Shown here piece by piece: positions 7,582-16,478 of a stretch of 64,000 bases of DNA. Under the pieces are notes generated by a model, which did no database searches, was not told where the DNA came from, and worked only from the letters and a program-made list of their open reading frames with translations. Within the stretch, counting starts at the first letter, position 1. Each line of letters starts with the position of its first letter. The position numbers and the translations under genes were made by a program. Origin of the DNA: Streptomyces gardneri (GTDB lineage: Bacteria > Actinomycetota > Actinomycetes > Streptomycetales > Streptomycetaceae); contig NZ_BJMN01000010.1 of assembly GCF_006539185.1 (NCBI RefSeq), forward strand, positions 248,001-312,000. The letters are read 5' to 3'.

Positions 7582-8538
7582 ATGCGTCGCTCAATCTCGC
7601 CCTTTCCGCTGATTCTGCTGGGTACCGGTGTCTTCCTGCTGGTGCTCACCCAACTGCTCGCCTGGTACGTGGAGCCGCGCGCCAAACGGACGCCCACCGA
7701 CACGATCTCCACGACGGTCTTCGAAGGTCAGGGCAGCTATTTCGACACCGGGAGCGTCTCCACGGTGGACGACCAGAAGATAACGATCACCCGCCGGGTG
7801 GTGGGGGACGTCGCCGGCAGCGAGCGCAGCGGACACGCGATCTGGGACGTGTCGACCCAGATCGACACGCCGAAGACGCTGCCGCTGGCCGACCCGCGGA
7901 AGTCCCTGCAGTGGACCACCGAACGCTGGGTGACCGACCGCAGGACGAACCTCCCCGTGCACTGCTGCGAGGAGAAGCCCGGGTTCGAGGGCGAGGCCTA
8001 CCTGAAGTTCCCGTTCGACGTCGAGAAGCGCACCTACGCCTGGTGGGACAGCAGCCTGGGCGCCACCGTGCCGCTGAAGTTCGACCAGGTCACCAGGGTC
8101 GACGGACACCAGGGCTACCGCTTCGTCGGCTCCGTCGAGGCCACCGCGACCGGCACCCGTCTGGTGCCCGCCGTACTGGTCGGCAGTTCGCAGCCGGGCC
8201 AGGTGGCGGCCGAGGAGTGGTACGCCAACGCGCGGATCGAGCTGACCGTGGACCCGCGAACGGGCCGGATCATGAACGCGCTGATCGCGCCGACGAAGAC
8301 GCTGCGCGCCCCGGGTTCGCAGAAGGACGCCGTCACCCTGCTGGCCAGCGAGAAGCTGCAGTTCACCGAGGCGACCCGGCGTGAGCAGGTGAAGCTGGCG
8401 GAGGCCGACAGCAGCCGTCTGAAGCTCCTCGGCCAGACCGCGCCGGTGGGCGGCGGAATCCTGGGCGGTCTGCTGATCATCGTCGGCGCGGGGCTGACGC
8501 TGCGGGGCGGCCGACGGCCGCAACACTCAGAAGAGTGA
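7582..8538 (+). CDS. DUF3068 (PorA-family) membrane-anchored envelope protein
   Basis: 318 residues from ATG 7582, with GGAG seven bases upstream. There is an N-terminal transmembrane helix (ILLGTGVFLLVLTQLLAWYV, about residues 11-30) and a large extracytoplasmic domain of about 240 residues rich in beta-strand patterns (WDVSTQIDTPKTLPL, WTTERWVTDRRTNLPVHC). A C-terminal helix (GGGILGGLLIIVGAGLTL, about 290-307) is followed by a short basic tail. This two-anchor layout is that of DUF3068, now grouped with the PorA porin family. The mycobacterial member Rv0227c lies close to glycosyltransferase and methyltransferase genes, as here. A role in export or maintenance of a surface glycan is plausible but not shown. 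Confidence 0.85.
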   Translation: MRRSISPFPLILLGTGVFLLVLTQLLAWYVEPRAKRTPTDTISTTVFEGQGSYFDTGSVSTVDDQKITITRRVVGDVAGSERSGHAIWDVSTQIDTPKTLPLADPRKSLQWTTERWVTDRRTNLPVHCCEEKPGFEGEAYLKFPFDVEKRTYAWWDSSLGATVPLKFDQVTRVDGHQGYRFVGSVEATATGTRLVPAVLVGSSQPGQVAAEEWYANARIELTVDPRTGRIMNALIAPTKTLRAPGSQKDAVTLLASEKLQFTEATRREQVKLAEADSSRLKLLGQTAPVGGGILGGLLIIVGAGLTLRGGRRPQHSEE

Positions 8539-8607
8539 GCAAACGCCGCTGCGAAACCGACCGAATTTATCAGCAGCGTGAGTAGCTGGAACGAAAGCTT
8601 GAACGAA

Positions 8608-8639
8608 CACTGACGTTACCGCTTAGTAAGGCGTCAGTG
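8608..8639 (+). terminator. Hairpin after DUF3068, possible factor-independent terminator
   Basis: Arms CACTGACG (8608-8615) and CGTCAGTG (8632-8639) pair perfectly. Inside, TTAC pairs with GTAA around a six-base loop, leaving a GG bulge. No T-run follows, which is usual for Streptomyces terminators. It lies 70 bp after the DUF3068 stop. Confidence 0.5.
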
Positions 8640-8652
8640 CTTCCTGTGGACG

Positions 8653-8673
8653 GGTCTCCCACCCCAGGAGACC
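8653..8673 (+). other. Second hairpin upstream of the GT4 gene
   Basis: GGTCTCC and GGAGACC form a perfect 7-bp stem with a 7-base loop (8660-8666). It lies 13 bp after the preceding hairpin and about 120 bp before the glycosyltransferase start. It could be a second terminator stem or part of a 5' leader. I cannot decide which. Confidence 0.4.
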
Positions 8674-8794
8674 TTGATGTACCCACCACACCCTGAGCAC
8701 CCGCAGCACCGAGCCAGCCCAGCGCTTCATCCCCGGAAGCCCGGCAAGACCCTCACCCGCCTGCCTCCCGCAGCCGCCGAGTTGGAGCACCTCT

Positions 8795-10021
8795 ATGCCC
8801 CAGCGCGCGTCCGCCCTGGCCCCCGGCCAGAAGGACCCCCTCTCCGTCCCCGCTCACACCCGTACCGGCGGCCACGTCGCCGACCCGCTCACCGCGGACC
8901 CGCACCTCGCGTCCTCCGGGGCGCCCCTGCCCCACCGGATCACCTTCCTCGCCCGCCGCGACCTGGCCAACCAGGCCGCCGGCGGCTCGGAACTGCTCAT
9001 CGACCGGATCGCCGACGGACTGACCGCCGACGGCCATGACGTCACCCTCGTATGCGGCGGCCCGCCCGCGGTGCGCGACTACCGGGTGGTGTCCGCGGGA
9101 GGTGACGCGGGGCACTTCCTGCGCGCCAAGGCGACCTTCGCCCGCGAGGTCGGCGACTGCGACCTCCTGGTCGAGGTGTGCAACGGCATGCCGTACCTGG
9201 CACCGCTGTGGCACCGCGGACCGACGTTGTGCCTGGTCAACCACGTACACACGGATCTCTGGCAGATGCGGTACCCAGGCCCGGCGGCACGCCTTGGCCG
9301 CCGGCTTGAGCACTGGGCTCTGGCCGGCACCCACCGCGACAACCTGATGGTGGCCGTCTCCGAGTCGACCGCCGCCGAGCTGCGCGGCATCGGCGTCGCA
9401 GCGGACCGCATCCGGATCGTCAACAACGGTGTCGAAGAACCCGGCCCGCTGCTGCCCGAGGCGAAGGAACCGCTGTTCCTGGCCGTCGGCCGGCTCGTCG
9501 AGTACAAGCGGATCGACCTGCTCCTCAGACTGTGGGAACGGGTCCGCCCTGTCACCGGAGGCCGACTCGTCATCGTCGGCGACGGTCCCGAACGGGAGCG
9601 TCTTGAGGCCATGGCCGGTCCCGGCGTGACGTTCGCCGGCCGGGTCTCGGACGCCGAGAAGCACCGCCTGATGTGCGAGGCGTGGCTTCTCCTGCACCCC
9701 TCCCTCGTCGAGGGGTGGGGGCTGGTCGTCACCGAGGCGGCCGCCCGGGGCACCCCGGCGATCGGTTTCGACATACCCGGCCTGTGCGACTCCGTCGAGG
9801 ACGGGGAGACCGGGGTGCTCGCCCGGGGCGAGAGTTCGTTCGCCGCCGCGTGGTGCGCCCTGTCCCTCAGTACCGAACGGCGCGCGGCCATGGGCCGTGC
9901 CGCGGCGCAGCGCGCCAAGCGCTTCCGCTGGAGCGCGACGGTCCGCCAGTTCCAAGCGGTCGCCGCCGAGGCCACGGCGCGGGCCGCCGCCCGCGGAGGC
10001 GGCAGGAGCGGCCGTGCCTGA
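8795..10021 (+). CDS. GT4-family glycosyltransferase
   Basis: 408 residues from ATG 8795, with GGAG eight bases upstream. A 45-residue low-complexity N-terminal extension precedes a GT-B fold. The N-terminal domain begins HRITFLARRDLANQAAGGSE, in which GGSE is the acceptor-side loop. The C-terminal nucleotide-sugar domain has LAVGRLVEYKRIDLLL (about residue 225), LVIVGDGPERERLE and the EGWGLVVTEAAARGTPAIGF donor motif with the E-x7-E pattern. No transmembrane segment is visible, so it works at the inner membrane face. It overlaps the next gene by eight bases and opens the operon containing the AftD-like protein. It is the likely counterpart of mycobacterial Rv0225. Donor and acceptor are unknown. 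Confidence 0.88.
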   Translation: MPQRASALAPGQKDPLSVPAHTRTGGHVADPLTADPHLASSGAPLPHRITFLARRDLANQAAGGSELLIDRIADGLTADGHDVTLVCGGPPAVRDYRVVSAGGDAGHFLRAKATFAREVGDCDLLVEVCNGMPYLAPLWHRGPTLCLVNHVHTDLWQMRYPGPAARLGRRLEHWALAGTHRDNLMVAVSESTAAELRGIGVAADRIRIVNNGVEEPGPLLPEAKEPLFLAVGRLVEYKRIDLLLRLWERVRPVTGGRLVIVGDGPERERLEAMAGPGVTFAGRVSDAEKHRLMCEAWLLLHPSLVEGWGLVVTEAAARGTPAIGFDIPGLCDSVEDGETGVLARGESSFAAAWCALSLSTERRAAMGRAAAQRAKRFRWSATVRQFQAVAAEATARAAARGGGRSGRA

Positions 10022-10763
10022 GATCACCGAACGCGCCTTCAAGGACCCGTCGTTGAAGCGCTCGACCGCCCTCTTCCGGGCGTTCATGCGCGAACAGAAC
10101 GATCCCGCCCGGTGCTACACCCTGCTGGCCCGTGACTCGGTCGCCCAGGTGGCACGTCATGTGGACCTGCCCGGCAAGATCGTCGTCGACGTCGGCGGAG
10201 GCAGCGGCCACTTCACCGAGGAGTTCCGCCGCCGCGGCGCGGAGTGCTACCTCTTCGAGCCCGACCCGCGGGAGCTCGGCGCCCGCGGCCCGGTCGGCGA
10301 GGACGCGGTGCTCGCCGACGGCTATCTGCTGCCGCTCGCCGACGGGGCGGCGGACGTGTGCTTCTCGTCCAACGTCCTGGAGCACGTGTCGGACCCGCAG
10401 ACGTTCATCAGCGAGATGGCGCGGGTCACCCGCCCCGGTGGGCTGATCTACCTGTCGTTCACCAACTGGCTCTCCCCGTGGGGTGGTCACGAGACCGCGC
10501 CGTGGCACTACCTCGGTGCCGACCGGGCCCGTCGACGCTACGAACGGCGCACCGGCCGCGCGGCGAAGCACACGATCGGCGAGAACCTCTTCCCCGTCCA
10601 CATCGGCCCCACCCTTCGGCACGTCCGCGGCCGCGACGACGTCCAGGTCGTCACAGCGCGGTCACGTTACTGGCCGTTCCTCGCGAGCACGATCACCCGG
10701 GTCCCGGGTCTCCGCGAGATCGCCACCTGGAATCTGCTGCTGATTCTCAGGCGAAGCCCATGA
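10014..10763 (+). CDS. Class I SAM-dependent methyltransferase (Rv0224c-like position)
   Basis: 249 residues from GTG 10014, chosen over longer in-frame starts because AGGAG lies just upstream and because it overlaps the preceding stop by eight bases, typical of coupled genes. Motif I is VVDVGGGSGHF (about residue 60), followed by the acidic strand-2 residue in LFEPDPREL. Motif II/post-II is the segment DVCFSSNVLEHVSDP, and RVTRPGGLIYLSF follows. This is the Methyltransf_11/25 type used on small molecules, lipids or glycans. Coupling to a GT4 gene and to an AftD-like gene suggests methylation of a lipid-linked or surface glycan. Confidence 0.88.
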   Translation: MPEITERAFKDPSLKRSTALFRAFMREQNDPARCYTLLARDSVAQVARHVDLPGKIVVDVGGGSGHFTEEFRRRGAECYLFEPDPRELGARGPVGEDAVLADGYLLPLADGAADVCFSSNVLEHVSDPQTFISEMARVTRPGGLIYLSFTNWLSPWGGHETAPWHYLGADRARRRYERRTGRAAKHTIGENLFPVHIGPTLRHVRGRDDVQVVTARSRYWPFLASTITRVPGLREIATWNLLLILRRSP

Positions 10764-10785
10764 GCATGCGAAGCGAGGAACGGTC

Positions 10786-13700
10786 ATGACCACTACGGTC
10801 CAGACACCCACCTGGGTGCCGCAGCCCGGCCCGACGCCGTCGGCGTCGGGCGAGCCGCGTGGACGACGCCTGCTGTTCGGCTTCTGGGCCGTCGTACTGC
10901 TGGCGTTCCTCGCGGTGTCACCGGGGAAGATGACGTTCGAGACCAAACTGGGGGTCGCCCTCGACCCCTGGCGCTTCATCGGCGACCTCGGTTCGCTGTG
11001 GAACGGCAACGTGGGTCTCGGCGGCATCGCCAACCAGTACGTCGGTTACGCCTTCCCGGCGCTGCCCTACTACGCGCTCGCGGACCTGCTGCAGCTGCCG
11101 GTCTGGCTGGCGGAACGGCTCTGGCTGTCGCTGATCGTGACCGCCGCGTTCTGGGGAGCGCTCAGGCTCGCCGAGCGTCTGCGCGTGGGCACGCCCGCGA
11201 CGCGGGTCATCGGTGCGGTCGTCTACGCGCTCTGGCCCACCTTCACGATCGTCGTCGGGTCGACCTCCGCCGCCGCGCTCCCCGGTGCCCTGCTGCCCTG
11301 GGTGCTGCTCCCGCTGACCTCCGCGACGCTGAGCCCCCGGACGGCCGCCGCGCGTTCGGCCCTGCTCATCCCCTTCATGGGGGGCGTGAACGCCGCGTCG
11401 ACACTGGCCGCGCTGCTGCCCGTGGGCCTCTACCTGCTCAGCCGCCCGGCCGGCCCGCGTCGGCGCGCCCTGCTGGGCTGGTGGATACCGGGCGTCGTGC
11501 TGGCCACCGTGTGGTGGGTGGTGCCGCTGCTCCTGCTGGGCATGCACGGCGAGAACTTCATGCCGTACGTCGAGCAGGCCGACACCACCACCGCCACCAT
11601 GTCCGCGACCGAGCTGCTGCGCGGAGCCGGCAACTGGGTGGCGTATCTGAACTTCGGCGAGCCGTGGCTGCCGGCGGGCTGGACCGTCGCGACCTCCGTC
11701 GTCACCGTTCTCGGTTCGGCGTTCGCCGCGGCGCTGGGTCTCGCGGGCCTGGCCCGGCGGGACCTGCCGGAGCGCCGCTGGCTGCTGCTGACCGTCCTGT
11801 CCGTCGTCCTGATCGTCCTCGCCGGGTACGGCGGCGCCTTCGGCGGTCCGTTCCACGGCGCCGTCCAGGACTGGTTGAACGGGACGCTGAAGCCGTTCCG
11901 CAACATCTACAAGTTCCAGCCGGGACTGGCCCTCGCGCTCGCCCTCGGACTGGCCCATCTCACGGCCGTGCTGTCCGAGAGCAGGGGGTCCCGCGCGCTG
12001 CGCGGTCGCCGCTGGGTGCCCGCGACCGCGGCGGTGCTCGTCCTGCCCGGTCTGGCGCTTCCGTACGTCAACGGCTCGATCCTGCAGCCGGGGGCGTTCA
12101 CCAAGCTGCCCACCCACTGGGAGAAGGCCGCCGGCTGGCTCAAGGACAACGCCCGCAACAGCCGGGCACTGGTCGTGCCCGCGACGGCGCACGGCATCTA
12201 CACCTGGGGCTCCCCCATCGACCAGCCTTTCGACGTGCTGGCCGAGACCGCCTGGGCGCAGCGTGACTTCGTCCCCTTCGGCACTCCCGGAGCACGGCGC
12301 ATGACGGACGCCGTCGAGCAGGCGCTGCTGTCGGGCACGGAGGTGCCGGGTCTTCAGGCGTACCTGACACGGGCGGGTATGCACGAGGTGGTCGTCCGCA
12401 ACGACCTCGACCCCGACCAGATCGGCTACGTCCCGCCGCAGACGGTGAAGCGGACCCTGGAGTCGTCCGGCTACCGCAAGGTGACCGGCTTCGGCCCGCT
12501 GGTGACCGGCGGGCGCATCGCCGCCGACACCCCGCTCCAGGTGCAGGGGCTGTATCCGCGGCTCCAGGCCGTGGAGATCTACCAGCCGCAGGAGGATGCC
12601 GGGCGGCCCGACCGGGTCGGTGTCTCGGCCGTGGCCGACACGGCCGTGGTCAGCGGCGGACCCGAGTCGCTGCTCCAGCTGTCCGCCGACCCCTCGATCA
12701 CGGGACGGCCGGCCGTACTGGCCGGGGACAAGCTGCCCAAGGGCGTCGTCGCGCCGGTCAAGGCGGTCGCGGACGGGCTGCGCCGGGCCGACACCCGCTT
12801 CGGGCTCGTCAACAACAACACCTCGTACACGTACACCGCGGACGAGCGCAATCACTCCGGCAGCCTGCAGAACCCGGGCGAGCGGCCCAAGCAGATCCTT
12901 CCGTCGGAGGGCGTCGAGCACCAGACGACGGCGGTGCTGCGCGGCGCCGAGTCCGTGACGGCCTCCAGCAGCGGCAACTGGCTGTTCCACCTGCCGCAGT
13001 ACGACCCGGTGAACGCCTTCGACGGCAACCCGGACACGGCGTGGGCCGAGGGCAGCCAGGGTGAGCCGGTCGGTCAGTGGCTCCGGGTGGCCTTCTCCGG
13101 GCCGACCGACATTCCGGAGTCCATCCAGCTGACCCCCCTGCCGAGCGACGCCATGCGCGCGGCGCCCACGCAGGTGCGGATCGAGACCGACCTCGGTTCG
13201 GCCGACAGCCCGCTGCAGACCAACGGCCTGCCGCAGACCGTCAAGGCCCCCGCCGGCCAGGCCTCCTGGATGAAGATCACCGTCCTCTCCGCGCAGCAGG
13301 CGACTCCGGGCCTCTCCGGGGCCGGATTCTCCGAGGTGTCGATCCCGGACGTGCAGGTGACGCGCCTGCTGACGCTGCCCGCCGACGCGAAGCGCACCGA
13401 CGCGGCGGCGACCGTGTACTCCCTGCACCGGGGTACCGACGCGGGTGGCCTTTCGCCCTCGTCGGCCGAAGTGGGACTGCACCGCCGGTTCAGCACCGGG
13501 GAACCGGGCGAGTACCAGGTGTCGGCGCGTGCCGTCGCCGTGCCCGGGGGCCCCTTGGACAAGCTGCTCGACCGTGCGGCCCCCGGGTCGAAGAACCGGG
13601 TGACGGCGTCCGTGGACTCCGTCAGTGTCAACGGCACGTCGCTCGGCGCCCGCAACCTGGTCGACGGTGACCTCACGACCTCCTGGATCGCGGGCGACCG

Positions 13701-15057
13701 GCCGGTCGTCCACCTGAACTGGCCCGGGATGAAGAAGATCGACGAGATCATCCTCGCTCCGGCGGGCGGGGTGTCCACCCGGCCCGAGCAGGTGATGATC
13801 AGCTCCCCGCACGGTGCGGCGGTGGCCGACGTGGACGAGAACGGGCGCGTCCGCTTCCCCGCGATCGAGACGGACCGGCTCGACATCACCGTCAGCAGGG
13901 TGGCCCCGCTCACCATCCACAACCCGGTGGCGAACGCGCAGGTGCAGCTGCCGGTCGGACTGAGCGAGGTGCACGTTCCCGCGCTGGCCGAGCTGCGGGT
14001 GCCGCGGCCGAAGGCCGACGCGCGCTTCTCCCTGGCCTGCGGTGAGGGCCCGGATCTCGCCGTGGGCGGCGTCCTGCACAAGACGAAGGCCTCCGGGTTC
14101 GTCCGGGACCTCACCGAGCGGCGACCCGTCACCGTCACCCTCTGCGCGGGCGAGGAGAAGGACGGCACTCTCGACCTTCCCTCGGGCGACCACGAGGTGG
14201 AGGCGAGTGACGCGGGCCCGCTGGCGATCACCGACGTCACGCTGACCCACGGTGCTCCGGCGGCACGGTCCGGAGCGGCGGGCCGCGAGGCCACCGTCAC
14301 CCGGTGGACCGACGACAGCCGGACCGTCTCGGTGTCGGCGGGCTCCGGCGAGGCCGTCTACCTGCGGACCTACGAGAACGCCAACGACGGCTGGAAGGCC
14401 ACCCTGGCCGGCAAGGAGCTGGAGTCGGTACGGCTCGACGGCTGGCAGCAGGCCTGGGTGGTCCCGGCCGGTGCATCCGGCACGGTGACCATGGAGTTCG
14501 AGCCCTCCGGTACGTACCGGGCAGCCCTGATCGGCGGTGCGTTCGCGCTCGTCGCCCTGATCGCCCTGGCCTTCGTCGGCCGCCGGCGTGCCGGCGACGA
14601 TGGCACCGGCGAGGAACTGCCCGAGCCGGCGGCGCCGGGGATGCTCCTCGGAACGCTGGCGCTGACCGCGGTCGTCGCGGTGGCGGCGGGGCCGCTGGCC
14701 CTGATCGTTCCCGTGCTCGCCGTGGCGGCCCGGTTCCGGCCGGCCGTGCTCGTACCGACCGCGGCGGCGGCGATGGCCGGAGCCGGTCTCGTCGCGGCCG
14801 TCGGCGCCGGCGAGCCGGTCGCCGCCGGGGCGGGCGCGTTCAGCGGCCTCGCGCAGGTGCTGGCACTGGTGGCCGTGTCCGCCGCGCTGGTGACGGCGGT
14901 GAGGCCGGGGTCCGATGCGGCCGCCTCGCAGGAGGACCCCGAGGGGTCCGAGGCGCCGGGCGTCGGACGGGTGGTCTCGACCGGGCCGGGCAGCGCCGAC
15001 GACTGGTACCTGCCCGAGCAGCCCCGTCGGCGGCCGGACGACGGCGACCCCGCGTGA
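10786..15057 (+). CDS. Giant polytopic glycosyltransferase, AftD/DUF3367-like (alpha-(1->3)-arabinofuranosyltransferase family)
   Basis: 1423 residues from ATG 10786. The first ~450 residues are polytopic membrane segments of GT-C type. The catalytic-loop region is KMTFETKLGVALDPWRFIGD near residue 48, where GT-C enzymes place their acidic residues. A long extracytoplasmic part follows, with two discoidin-like carbohydrate-binding segments, NAFDGNPDTAW (about residue 743) and NLVDGDLTTSW (about residue 956). Further helices lie at about 1246-1265 and 1285-1375, before a polar tail. This matches the mycobacterial AftD layout (DUF3367), which adds arabinofuranose to arabinogalactan and lipoarabinomannan from a decaprenyl donor. 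Streptomyces walls lack mycobacterial arabinogalactan, so the real substrate here is open. Its stop overlaps the next start by four bases. Confidence 0.9.
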   Translation: MTTTVQTPTWVPQPGPTPSASGEPRGRRLLFGFWAVVLLAFLAVSPGKMTFETKLGVALDPWRFIGDLGSLWNGNVGLGGIANQYVGYAFPALPYYALADLLQLPVWLAERLWLSLIVTAAFWGALRLAERLRVGTPATRVIGAVVYALWPTFTIVVGSTSAAALPGALLPWVLLPLTSATLSPRTAAARSALLIPFMGGVNAASTLAALLPVGLYLLSRPAGPRRRALLGWWIPGVVLATVWWVVPLLLLGMHGENFMPYVEQADTTTATMSATELLRGAGNWVAYLNFGEPWLPAGWTVATSVVTVLGSAFAAALGLAGLARRDLPERRWLLLTVLSVVLIVLAGYGGAFGGPFHGAVQDWLNGTLKPFRNIYKFQPGLALALALGLAHLTAVLSESRGSRALRGRRWVPATAAVLVLPGLALPYVNGSILQPGAFTKLPTHWEKAAGWLKDNARNSRALVVPATAHGIYTWGSPIDQPFDVLAETAWAQRDFVPFGTPGARRMTDAVEQALLSGTEVPGLQAYLTRAGMHEVVVRNDLDPDQIGYVPPQTVKRTLESSGYRKVTGFGPLVTGGRIAADTPLQVQGLYPRLQAVEIYQPQEDAGRPDRVGVSAVADTAVVSGGPESLLQLSADPSITGRPAVLAGDKLPKGVVAPVKAVADGLRRADTRFGLVNNNTSYTYTADERNHSGSLQNPGERPKQILPSEGVEHQTTAVLRGAESVTASSSGNWLFHLPQYDPVNAFDGNPDTAWAEGSQGEPVGQWLRVAFSGPTDIPESIQLTPLPSDAMRAAPTQVRIETDLGSADSPLQTNGLPQTVKAPAGQASWMKITVLSAQQATPGLSGAGFSEVSIPDVQVTRLLTLPADAKRTDAAATVYSLHRGTDAGGLSPSSAEVGLHRRFSTGEPGEYQVSARAVAVPGGPLDKLLDRAAPGSKNRVTASVDSVSVNGTSLGARNLVDGDLTTSWIAGDRPVVHLNWPGMKKIDEIILAPAGGVSTRPEQVMISSPHGAAVADVDENGRVRFPAIETDRLDITVSRVAPLTIHNPVANAQVQLPVGLSEVHVPALAELRVPRPKADARFSLACGEGPDLAVGGVLHKTKASGFVRDLTERRPVTVTLCAGEEKDGTLDLPSGDHEVEASDAGPLAITDVTLTHGAPAARSGAAGREATVTRWTDDSRTVSVSAGSGEAVYLRTYENANDGWKATLAGKELESVRLDGWQQAWVVPAGASGTVTMEFEPSGTYRAALIGGAFALVALIALAFVGRRRAGDDGTGEELPEPAAPGMLLGTLALTAVVAVAAGPLALIVPVLAVAARFRPAVLVPTAAAAMAGAGLVAAVGAGEPVAAGAGAFSGLAQVLALVAVSAALVTAVRPGSDAAASQEDPEGSEAPGVGRVVSTGPGSADDWYLPEQPRRRPDDGDPA

Positions 15058-16478
15058 TCGGTCAGCGGGCAGCCGCCGGGAGGGGTACCTCAACCCCTCC
15101 CGGCGGGGCCCTGATTCCCTTTCCGACCGTCGACGAGGTCTCGCGGCACTGCCTCAGCGACGACGAACCGGAGAGCGTGCACATCGAGGTCCACCTGCCC
15201 GGTCGGGTGGACCTGGCACGGCTGCGGGCCGCCTTCCGGCAGGCGCTGCAGACACATCCCCGGGCGCTGATGCGAGAAGTGCCAGGCCGGCGGCACCGGC
15301 GGTCCTTCGCGTGGGAGCTGACGGGCGAGCCGGACAGCGAACCGGTGAGCTTCGCGGGTCGCGGCCCCGACGCCCTGGCGCGGGCCCGCGCCCGCGCCCT
15401 GGACGCCTGCCCGCCGCTCACGCTGTCGCCGCCGATGCGCCTGGAGGCCGTCGAGCTGGACGAGACCGGGACCGCTACGGGGACCGGGACCGTCCTGCTG
15501 CTGACGATGCATCACACGGCTCTCGACGCGCCCTCGGGGCTGCGGGTGCTCGCCACGACCGCCGAGCAGTACGGCGGCGAGGCGGCCCTCCCGGTCCCGG
15601 GGCGGGTCCGGCCCGACGCCTCGGGGCCGACCACGGGCGGGACCGGCCGCACGGTACGCACGCGGCCCGTGCGGGTCGCGCCGGACGCCCGCCCCGCGCC
15701 GGTACGCGCCCGCGCCGCGGGCAACGGCATGCTCCAACTGGACCTGCCCGTTCCACGGCGTGCGGCCAGGGCCGGAGGCCTCCCGCTCTGGACCGTCAAC
15801 GACCAACTGCTGGTCGCCACGGCACTGACGGTGGGCCGCTGGAACGTCGCGCACGGCCGGCCGGCCGGTCCGGTACAGCTCACGATGCCCGTCGACGACC
15901 GCCCGCGCGGCACGGAGATGCCGATGGGCAACGGAACACGGCTCGTCGAGGTGGCCATGGCCGCCGACGACCCTCGCGACGCGGAACTCCTGCTCGGCGA
16001 GCGGCCGGACCCGGCAGCCGTGGCCCGTCTGCTGCGCACCACCGCCGGGCGCACCCGCGCGCTGACGTCGGTCCACGGCGCCCCCATGGGTGCCGGGGCC
16101 GACCTGCTGACCGCGCCGCTCCTGCCGGTCGGCATCCGGGGCGTGCTCACCCGTGGCGCACGGTGGGCGGCGGCGCCGTGGACCTCGACGGCGCTGGTCA
16201 CCAACATCGGACGCGTGCCGTACGCGCTGGACTTCGGCGACGCCGGCCGGGCGACGGCCGTGTGGTTCTCCGCACCGGCGCGGATGCCGCGCGGGCTGAG
16301 CGTGGCGGCGGCCTCCACCGGCGGTCGCCTGCACGTGACGCTGCGCTGGTCACGGGCGCTGCTCGGGGACGCGGCGGGCGCGGACCTGGCGGGCCTGTTC
16401 GAGGAGTCGCTGGCGGCCGCGGACCCGACAGCCGATGGAGCCCGCATCACCCAGAACAACCACAAGGGGGCGTCATGA
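15054..16478 (+). CDS. Stand-alone condensation-domain-like acyltransferase
   Basis: 474 residues from GTG 15054, which overlaps the AftD stop as GTGA. The fold signature is that of NRPS condensation domains and PapA-type acyltransferases. The catalytic HHxxxD appears as HHTALD (His153, His154, Asp158) and the latch motif DFG lies near residue 393 (LDFGDAGRA). Adenylation and carrier domains are absent and none are encoded nearby. The usual Gly after HHxxxD is Ala. Such free-standing proteins move acyl groups between a thioester and a hydroxyl or amine, as in PapA5-type esterification of mycobacterial lipids. Tight coupling to the AftD-like gene suggests acylation of the same glycan or lipid carrier. 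That role is inference. Confidence 0.75.
   Translation: MIGQRAAAGRGTSTPPGGALIPFPTVDEVSRHCLSDDEPESVHIEVHLPGRVDLARLRAAFRQALQTHPRALMREVPGRRHRRSFAWELTGEPDSEPVSFAGRGPDALARARARALDACPPLTLSPPMRLEAVELDETGTATGTGTVLLLTMHHTALDAPSGLRVLATTAEQYGGEAALPVPGRVRPDASGPTTGGTGRTVRTRPVRVAPDARPAPVRARAAGNGMLQLDLPVPRRAARAGGLPLWTVNDQLLVATALTVGRWNVAHGRPAGPVQLTMPVDDRPRGTEMPMGNGTRLVEVAMAADDPRDAELLLGERPDPAAVARLLRTTAGRTRALTSVHGAPMGAGADLLTAPLLPVGIRGVLTRGARWAAAPWTSTALVTNIGRVPYALDFGDAGRATAVWFSAPARMPRGLSVAAASTGGRLHVTLRWSRALLGDAAGADLAGLFEESLAAADPTADGARITQNNHKGAS

Noticed and set aside
8674..9039. 121-codon frame upstream of and overlapping the GT4 gene
   Set aside because: Pro/Arg-rich, no recognisable domain, overlaps the true GT4 frame. 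The GGAGACC before it belongs to a hairpin.
10918..15093. Minus-strand open frame of about 1390 codons opposite the AftD-like gene
   Set aside because: It is the antisense shadow of a well-supported gene. Its composition is Arg/Gly/His-rich, it has no family signature, and such frames are expected at this GC content.
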